NCBI GenBank assembly: GCA_023423065.1
Contig: JAFAGC010000014.1
Coordinates: 1 to 24,966, forward strand
DNA: 24,966 nt
Source: Pseudomonadota bacterium
GTDB taxonomy: Bacteria; Pseudomonadota; Gammaproteobacteria; Steroidobacterales; Steroidobacteraceae
Direction: 5' to 3'
The notes beneath the pieces were generated by a model. It made no database searches. It was not told the origin of the DNA and saw nothing but the letters and a program-made list of their open reading frames with translations. Below are positions 20,796 to 24,966 of the stretch, piece by piece; the stretch's first letter is position 1; the number at the start of each line of letters is the position of its first letter. Made by a program: the position numbers and the translations under genes.

Positions 20796-22844
20796 TCAGG
20801 CCCGCAGCGCTTCGTCGAACAGTCCATGTTGCGGCTTGAGCGGCACGCGGATGCGGACCGTGGTGCCCTCGCCGACGATGGAATGGATGTCGATGCTGCC
20901 GCCCATGAGCTTGAGCCGCTCGCGGATGCTGAACAGTCCGAATCCGCCCTGTCGTGTTGGCAGCCGATTGATGGACTGGACCTCGAATCCGACACCGGGG
21001 TCGATCACATCCAGGCACAGCGACTCGCTGTCCACGGTACAACGCACCGTGGCGCGCTTGGAGCGCGCGTGTTTGACGACGTTCTGCAACAGCTCGCGCA
21101 CCGTCTGGAACAGCAGCACGGAGATCTGGTCTTCGAGCGGCTTCGGCTGACCGTCGTCCTCGACGGTGACCGTGATGCGTTGCTGGTTCGACACGCGCTC
21201 CGCGAGCCAGCGCAGCGCCTCGATGATGCCGGTGTCGTGTAATCCCGGCGGCGCGAGCTCGAGCATGAGCGTGCGCGTCTGCAGCGTGGTGTCGGCGAGC
21301 ACCTGTTCCGCCTCGGTGAGACGCTCCACGATCTCGCGATCGGACGTGCCGCGTTTGAGCGCGGCGAGTTGCAGCGCCATGCCGGCGAGGTTCTGCGCGG
21401 GGCCGTCGTGCAGCTCGCTCGCGAGCTTGCGCCGCGCGCGTTCTTCGGCGAGCGTGATCTCGGCCGCGAGCGCGCTCAGCTGCGCGTCGTGCTGGGCGAG
21501 CGCGTTCTCGGCTTCGCGCATCGCGGTGACGTCGCGGCCCGTGCCCCAGAACCGCAGCACCAGCCCGTCCTCGACGATGCCGACCATCGAGATCAGCAAC
21601 ACGCGATCGAGACCGTACGGTCCGTGAACGACGTGTTCGAAGTTGCGGACCTGGTAGCCGTTGCGGATCGCATCGCGCAGGCGGTCGATGTAGATGCGCG
21701 ACCAGGTCGGGTGATCGGCGAGCCGCGAACCGACGACCTGCTTCTCGGAATCCCGCACGCCGAGCGCGACCATGAACGCGGTATTACATTCCGCGACGTA
21801 ACCGTGTTTGCGCACCCATGCGATCTGCTCGTCGAGCGGCAGCGTCACCGGCATCGGCACCGCGAGCTCGCAGCGGAAGATCGCCTCGGAGCTGTTGGCG
21901 ATGAAGGCGCGATAGCGTTCGTCGCTGCCGCGCGCGAGCGCGATCGCGCCGTCGCGTTCGGCCATGACCGCCTGCAGCAGCAATACCGGCAGCACCGACA
22001 ATGCGAGAAAAGTCTGGAGTTGATAGGCGCTTTCGAAGGGTCCGTAACCGCGGGTCGTGGCGAGCGAGGCCACCGCGACCGTGATGGCCGCCGCGAGCGC
22101 CGTGCGCCGGGGTCCGCCGAGCAGCGCGATCCACACGAGCACCGGGTAGACGATGTACGGTACGTCGAGCGGCGAAGTCCATTCTCCGGCCTTACGGAGG
22201 AAAACCGCGCCGAGCAGCCCGATCAGCACCGCGAACGCGGCGATCGTCGTGCCGCGGCTGCCGCGTCCGTTCGCGCTGCGCGCGAAACCATGGAAGCCGA
22301 TCGTGAGCAGCAGCGGTGTGATCACGAGCGCGCCGAGGAAATCGCCGATCCACCAGTTCTGCACGCCGAGCCAGAATTCGTAAGGGCCCGCGGAGCCCGT
22401 GTCGCGCAACCACTGGGCGACGAGCGCGCACAACAGGGTCGCCACGAAGGCCGCACCGGCGAAACCGAGCACGTGCCGCAGGCGCGCAAAGAAGATCGGC
22501 CCGCGAATCGTCACGTGCACGAGCCAGGTGCCGAGCAGCGCGGCGCCGAACTTGATCGGAAACAGCAGGCCTGAGACCGAGAATGGGATCTGGGCCGCGA
22601 ACAGCGTGTGGGCCAGCAGCTCCGCGGCATATGCGAAGATGAAAAGGGCGAGCCAGTAACGGGGCGGATACAGCAGCAGGAACGCGAACAGCGTGCCGGT
22701 GGCGGGCCAGAAGACGCCGACCCCGTGCGGCGAAATGAGCAGGGTCAGCCCTATTCCGACCGCGAGGAAATGGAGCGGAAAATAGGCAATCCCCGCAAGC
22801 AGGGGACCTAACTTCAGTCCGAACGGTCGGAGATGACGATTCAT
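20796..22844 (-). CDS. MASE1-type membrane sensor histidine kinase (HisKA_3/NarL-class)
   Basis: A 682-residue inner-membrane sensor. Residues 15-300 form a MASE1-like bundle of about eight helices, including F-W-P-A-T-G and W-W-I-G-D-F-L-G-A-L. Residues 308-440 are a PAS domain (ERYRAFIANSSEAIF ... FWGTGRDVTAMREAE). A short coiled coil leads to a HisKA_3 dimerisation helix with the phospho-acceptor His479 in RKLASELHDGPAQNLAGM. The ATPase domain (about 570-670) has an N box (E-L-L-Q-N-V-V-K-H-A), D-P-G-V-G-F and G-G-F-G-L. All catalytic parts are intact. The class normally pairs with a NarL/LuxR-type regulator, yet none is in the window. No Shine-Dalgarno; TATCAT ends ten bases before the ATG. 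Followed by gloB. Confidence 0.93.
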   Translation of the reverse strand: MNRHLRPFGLKLGPLLAGIAYFPLHFLAVGIGLTLLISPHGVGVFWPATGTLFAFLLLYPPRYWLALFIFAYAAELLAHTLFAAQIPFSVSGLLFPIKFGAALLGTWLVHVTIRGPIFFARLRHVLGFAGAAFVATLLCALVAQWLRDTGSAGPYEFWLGVQNWWIGDFLGALVITPLLLTIGFHGFARSANGRGSRGTTIAAFAVLIGLLGAVFLRKAGEWTSPLDVPYIVYPVLVWIALLGGPRRTALAAAITVAVASLATTRGYGPFESAYQLQTFLALSVLPVLLLQAVMAERDGAIALARGSDERYRAFIANSSEAIFRCELAVPMPVTLPLDEQIAWVRKHGYVAECNTAFMVALGVRDSEKQVVGSRLADHPTWSRIYIDRLRDAIRNGYQVRNFEHVVHGPYGLDRVLLISMVGIVEDGLVLRFWGTGRDVTAMREAENALAQHDAQLSALAAEITLAEERARRKLASELHDGPAQNLAGMALQLAALKRGTSDREIVERLTEAEQVLADTTLQTRTLMLELAPPGLHDTGIIEALRWLAERVSNQQRITVTVEDDGQPKPLEDQISVLLFQTVRELLQNVVKHARSKRATVRCTVDSESLCLDVIDPGVGFEVQSINRLPTRQGGFGLFSIRERLKLMGGSIDIHSIVGEGTTVRIRVPLKPQHGLFDEALRA

Positions 22845-22854
22845 GACCGAAGCA

Positions 22855-22860
22855 ATGATA
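22855..22860 (-). promoter_or_regulatory. Candidate -10 (TATCAT) of the kinase-gloB unit
   Basis: TATCAT on the minus strand ends ten bases before the kinase ATG with no ribosome site between. It suggests a leader of only three to four bases. The -35 region is not convincing. Confidence 0.38.
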
Positions 22861-22917
22861 GAACGAGACTTGGGCCGTAGCTTGACGGTGACATTTTGTA
22901 GTTTGCTGGCAGAAGGT

Positions 22918-22931
22918 CAGGGTGAACCCTG
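22918..22931. promoter_or_regulatory. Perfect palindrome upstream of the S41 protease gene
   Basis: CAGGGT, two bases GA, ACCCTG is an exact inverted repeat, 27 bp before the GTG at 22959 and 73 bp from the divergent kinase start. Its size and place suit a regulator site, but I know no regulator for this sequence. Confidence 0.3.
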
Positions 22932-22958
22932 GTTTCGCGGGGTCGTCGAGGGGAAAGA

Positions 22959-24536
22959 GTGAAAAGCCGCCACAAATTCAAAAGCTTAATGTTGATCCCG
23001 GTCCTTGCGACGCTGGCCGCCTGCGGCGGTGGCGGCGATGACGGCCCGGTCGGCGGCGGCGGTTCGAGCAGTTCCAGCAGCTCCAGCGGCGGCGGCTCGA
23101 CCTGGCAGGCCGGGGTCTACCAGCCCTCCAGCAATTTCGACGCCCGGTGCGCCAACCCGAGGCCCGGAACGTCGGATCGCCAGGGTACCTTCATCGACGA
23201 AAACAACTGGCTGCGTTCGTGGACCAACGAGTACTACCTCTGGTACGGCGAGGTCATGGACCGCAATCCCGCGGCGTACGACACGACAAACTACTTCGAT
23301 CTGCTGAAGACCGGCGCGACGACGCCGTCGGGCAACCCGAAGGACAAGTTCCACTTCACCTACGACACCGACGAGTGGGAGGCGCTGTCCCAGGGCGGAA
23401 TCGAAGCCGGCTACGGCGCGGAGTTCGACATCATCTCCCCCTATCCACCGCGGCGGATCGTGGTCGTGTACACCGAGCCCGGCTCGCCGGCGGCGAGCGT
23501 GCTCGCGCGCGGCGACGAGCTGGTGCGGATCGACGGCGCGGCCGTGGTGGACGGCAACGCAAACGTGCTGAACGACGGCCTGTTCCCGGAAGCGACCAAT
23601 GAGACTCACACCTTCGTCGTGCGGGATGTCGGCGGCGCGGAGCGCACGGTGAATCTCACTTCCGCGACCATCACGCGCGTCCCGGTGCCGGTGGTCACGA
23701 CGTTCACCACGCCATCGGGGCCGGTCGGCTACATCCAGTTCAACGATCACATCGCGACGGCGGAGTCGCAGCTGGTTTCGGCGATCGACACCGTGGCCGC
23801 GGCGAACGCGACCGATCTGATCCTCGATCTGCGCTACAACGGTGGCGGCTACCTGGATATCGCCAACGAGCTTTCGTACATGATCGCGAACCGGACGTTG
23901 ACCGCCGGTCGCACGTTCGAACGCCTCGTGTTCAACGACAAACACCCGAACCGCAATCCGTTCACCGGCCAGTTGCTGGCGCCCACGCCGTTCCATACGA
24001 CGACGCTGGGCTTCCCGGGCACGCCCGCGGGCCAGCCGCTGCCGTCGCTCGATCTCGATCGCGTGTACATCATTTCGGGTCCCGGCACGTGTTCGGCCAG
24101 CGAATCCATCATCAACGGCCTGCGCGGCGTGAACGTGGAGGTCTATCTCATCGGTTCGACGACCTGCGGCAAGCCGTACGGCTTCTATCCCGCGGACAAC
24201 TGCGGCACGACCTACTTCTCGATCCAGTTCCGCGGCGAGAACGCCGCGAATTTCGGCGACTACAGCGACGGCTTTTCGCCAGCCAACCAGCCGGAGCCCG
24301 GCACGACCGTTCCGGGCTGCTCCGTGGCCGACGACTACACGCACGAGCTCGGCGATCCCAGCGAGGCGCGCATCGCCGCGGCGCTCGCCTTCCGCGCGAG
24401 CAACAACCAGACCTGCCCCGCCGCGACCGGCGCCTCCCAGCCGCAGGTCTCGAAGGCGTCGCTCATGTTCGAGACGGACGAAAGCGAACGTGTGTCGAAA
24501 CCCGCCGCGAGACTCAACCGCATCGTCCGCCGGTGA
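22959..24536 (+). CDS. S41 family (C-terminal processing) peptidase lipoprotein
   Basis: A 525-residue exported protease. A lipoprotein signal (basic start, hydrophobic run, L-A-A-C with Cys22) is followed by a Gly/Ser linker (23-47). Residues 55-145 are an N-terminal helical region; 150-240 a PDZ domain with G-S-P-A-A and G-D-E-L-V-R-I-D-G; 250-475 the S41 core, with L-D-L-R-Y-N-G-G-G. The catalytic Ser-Lys dyad is Ser379 in G-T-C-S-A-S-E (the next Ser381 is less likely) and Lys405 in T-T-C-G-K-P-Y-G. Seven cysteines in the mature part suggest disulfides. A periplasmic or outer-membrane site is expected; Asp is not at position +2, so outer membrane is favoured. Start GTG with GAGGGG six bases before. 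Substrate unknown. Confidence 0.92.
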   Translation: MKSRHKFKSLMLIPVLATLAACGGGGDDGPVGGGGSSSSSSSSGGGSTWQAGVYQPSSNFDARCANPRPGTSDRQGTFIDENNWLRSWTNEYYLWYGEVMDRNPAAYDTTNYFDLLKTGATTPSGNPKDKFHFTYDTDEWEALSQGGIEAGYGAEFDIISPYPPRRIVVVYTEPGSPAASVLARGDELVRIDGAAVVDGNANVLNDGLFPEATNETHTFVVRDVGGAERTVNLTSATITRVPVPVVTTFTTPSGPVGYIQFNDHIATAESQLVSAIDTVAAANATDLILDLRYNGGGYLDIANELSYMIANRTLTAGRTFERLVFNDKHPNRNPFTGQLLAPTPFHTTTLGFPGTPAGQPLPSLDLDRVYIISGPGTCSASESIINGLRGVNVEVYLIGSTTCGKPYGFYPADNCGTTYFSIQFRGENAANFGDYSDGFSPANQPEPGTTVPGCSVADDYTHELGDPSEARIAAALAFRASNNQTCPAATGASQPQVSKASLMFETDESERVSKPAARLNRIVRR

Positions 24537-24539
24537 AAT

Positions 24540-24605
24540 GGGGACATTCCTCGTTTCCTAGCAAACGGGGACAGACCTGACTCGATGGCACGCCGCCATC
24601 GAGTC
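24540..24605. repeat. GGGGACA direct repeats plus 11-bp hairpin, REP/RAYT-like remnant
   Basis: GGGGACA occurs at 24540-24546 and 24567-24573, the second in the context AAACGGGGACAGACCTGA. A perfect 11-bp inverted repeat follows: GACTCGATGGC (24579-24589) and GCCATCGAGTC (24595-24605), loop ACGCC. Sequences of the GGGGACAGACC kind flank REP-associated transposase genes in related gammaproteobacteria (from memory). No transposase is intact here. The hairpin directly after the protease gene could also serve as its transcript end, although only short T runs follow. Confidence 0.5.
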
Positions 24606-24966
24606 TTGCAACTCTTCCTCTTAGCCACCAAGCGAGGTGGATGTTCATTGCCAGCTACGAGCGATACAGGAGGGTGATAGTCGCGTCGGTGCGCACTCGA
24701 TGAGTCCCGGCGATCACCGCGGTGAGTGCACGGCATGGACGGCGCACATGCGATGGGGCTGAGCGTACGCGGCGCATCCGGCGTTCGCGCAAGGCACGGA
24801 GCCGGCAAGGAACACCCTCAGACTGCGCTAGGCGCCAACCCAGATTGGCAGAGACAGATAACCCGCCCCCGCGGCCGGCGGCCCATCGCTCGGCGCTTCC
24901 AATAGCTGGGGCGCGCCGCGGTAGCGAAACCCATCGCGTGGGCGACGGCCATGCCGTCAACGCAGA
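24606..24966. other. 361 bp with no convincing gene
   Basis: A minus-strand frame of 101 residues (24960-24655) is Arg- and Ala-rich with no domain and no ribosome site, and another minus frame running through the hairpin is likewise unrecognised. A short inverted repeat GCCAA/TTGGC lies at 24834-24849. The tract may be the decayed body of the element whose end is at 24540-24605. I see nothing else. Confidence 0.4.

Noticed and set aside
2311..22810. GTTAGG/GTTAGC hexamers (eight seen), including most TTA leucine codons
   Set aside because: They looked like an uptake or modification word, but base composition alone predicts at least this many, so there is no excess.
24655..24960. A 101-codon minus-strand frame near the window end
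   Set aside because: It is Arg/Ala-rich, without a ribosome site or domain, and lies in a probable repeat remnant.

Overview
The window is GC-rich (about two thirds G+C), densely packed proteobacterial chromosome. A TrkA/TrkH pair, UvrD helicase, AI-2E/PerM-type permease, glutathione-linked enzymes, DUF423 and a MASE1 histidine kinase together suggest a gammaproteobacterium. The Ser/Gly linker of the lipoprotein protease and the GGGGACA repeat tail fit the Xanthomonadales/Steroidobacterales side, but this placement is an inference. I see no rRNA, tRNA, CRISPR array, phage module or intact transposase.

Layout. 1-204: short CheD-like frame (-). 392-820: CBS-domain protein (+). 870-3710: trkA-trkH potassium uptake operon (-). 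3734-5738: rhomboid protease and a small exported Pro-rich protein (+). 5740-8735: uvrD-pyrF, sharing one base (-). 8829-9923: AI-2E family permease (-). 10010-10522: four-helix membrane protein (+). 10559-11446: EamA transporter (-). 11505-12746: glyoxalase-fold (VOC) protein and GST-like protein (+). 12756-13661: LysR regulator (-), divergent from a GST + ABM-monooxygenase pair (13765-14690, +). 14817-17345: DoxX, CYTH, a membrane-anchored coiled-coil protein and a SnoaL-like protein (+). 17378-19977: GFA, DUF423, PaiB-like flavoprotein, membrane protein, second GFA, DUF3703 (+). 19978-22844: MASE1 histidine kinase followed by glyoxalase II (-). 22959-24536: S41 lipoprotein protease (+). 24537-24966: repeat-like remnant with a strong hairpin and no convincing gene.

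How the genes work together. Housekeeping modules (K+ uptake, repair plus UMP synthesis) occupy the first 9 kb. From 11.5 to 20.8 kb there is a concentration of genes tied to glutathione or electrophile handling: a VOC protein, two GST-type proteins, an ABM protein, two GFA-fold zinc proteins and glyoxalase II, with a LysR regulator and a sensor kinase nearby. No single pathway is proven, but the clustering is suggestive.

The most interesting signal is in the start sites rather than the proteins. At eight first-in-transcript genes I see no Shine-Dalgarno but a -10-like TANNNT hexamer ending 6-10 nt before the start codon, as expected for leaderless or near-leaderless mRNAs. Most other genes have clear GGAGG/AAGGA-type sites or are coupled to the gene upstream. 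The 23-bp gap between trkA and the rhomboid gene holds one such hexamer readable on both strands.
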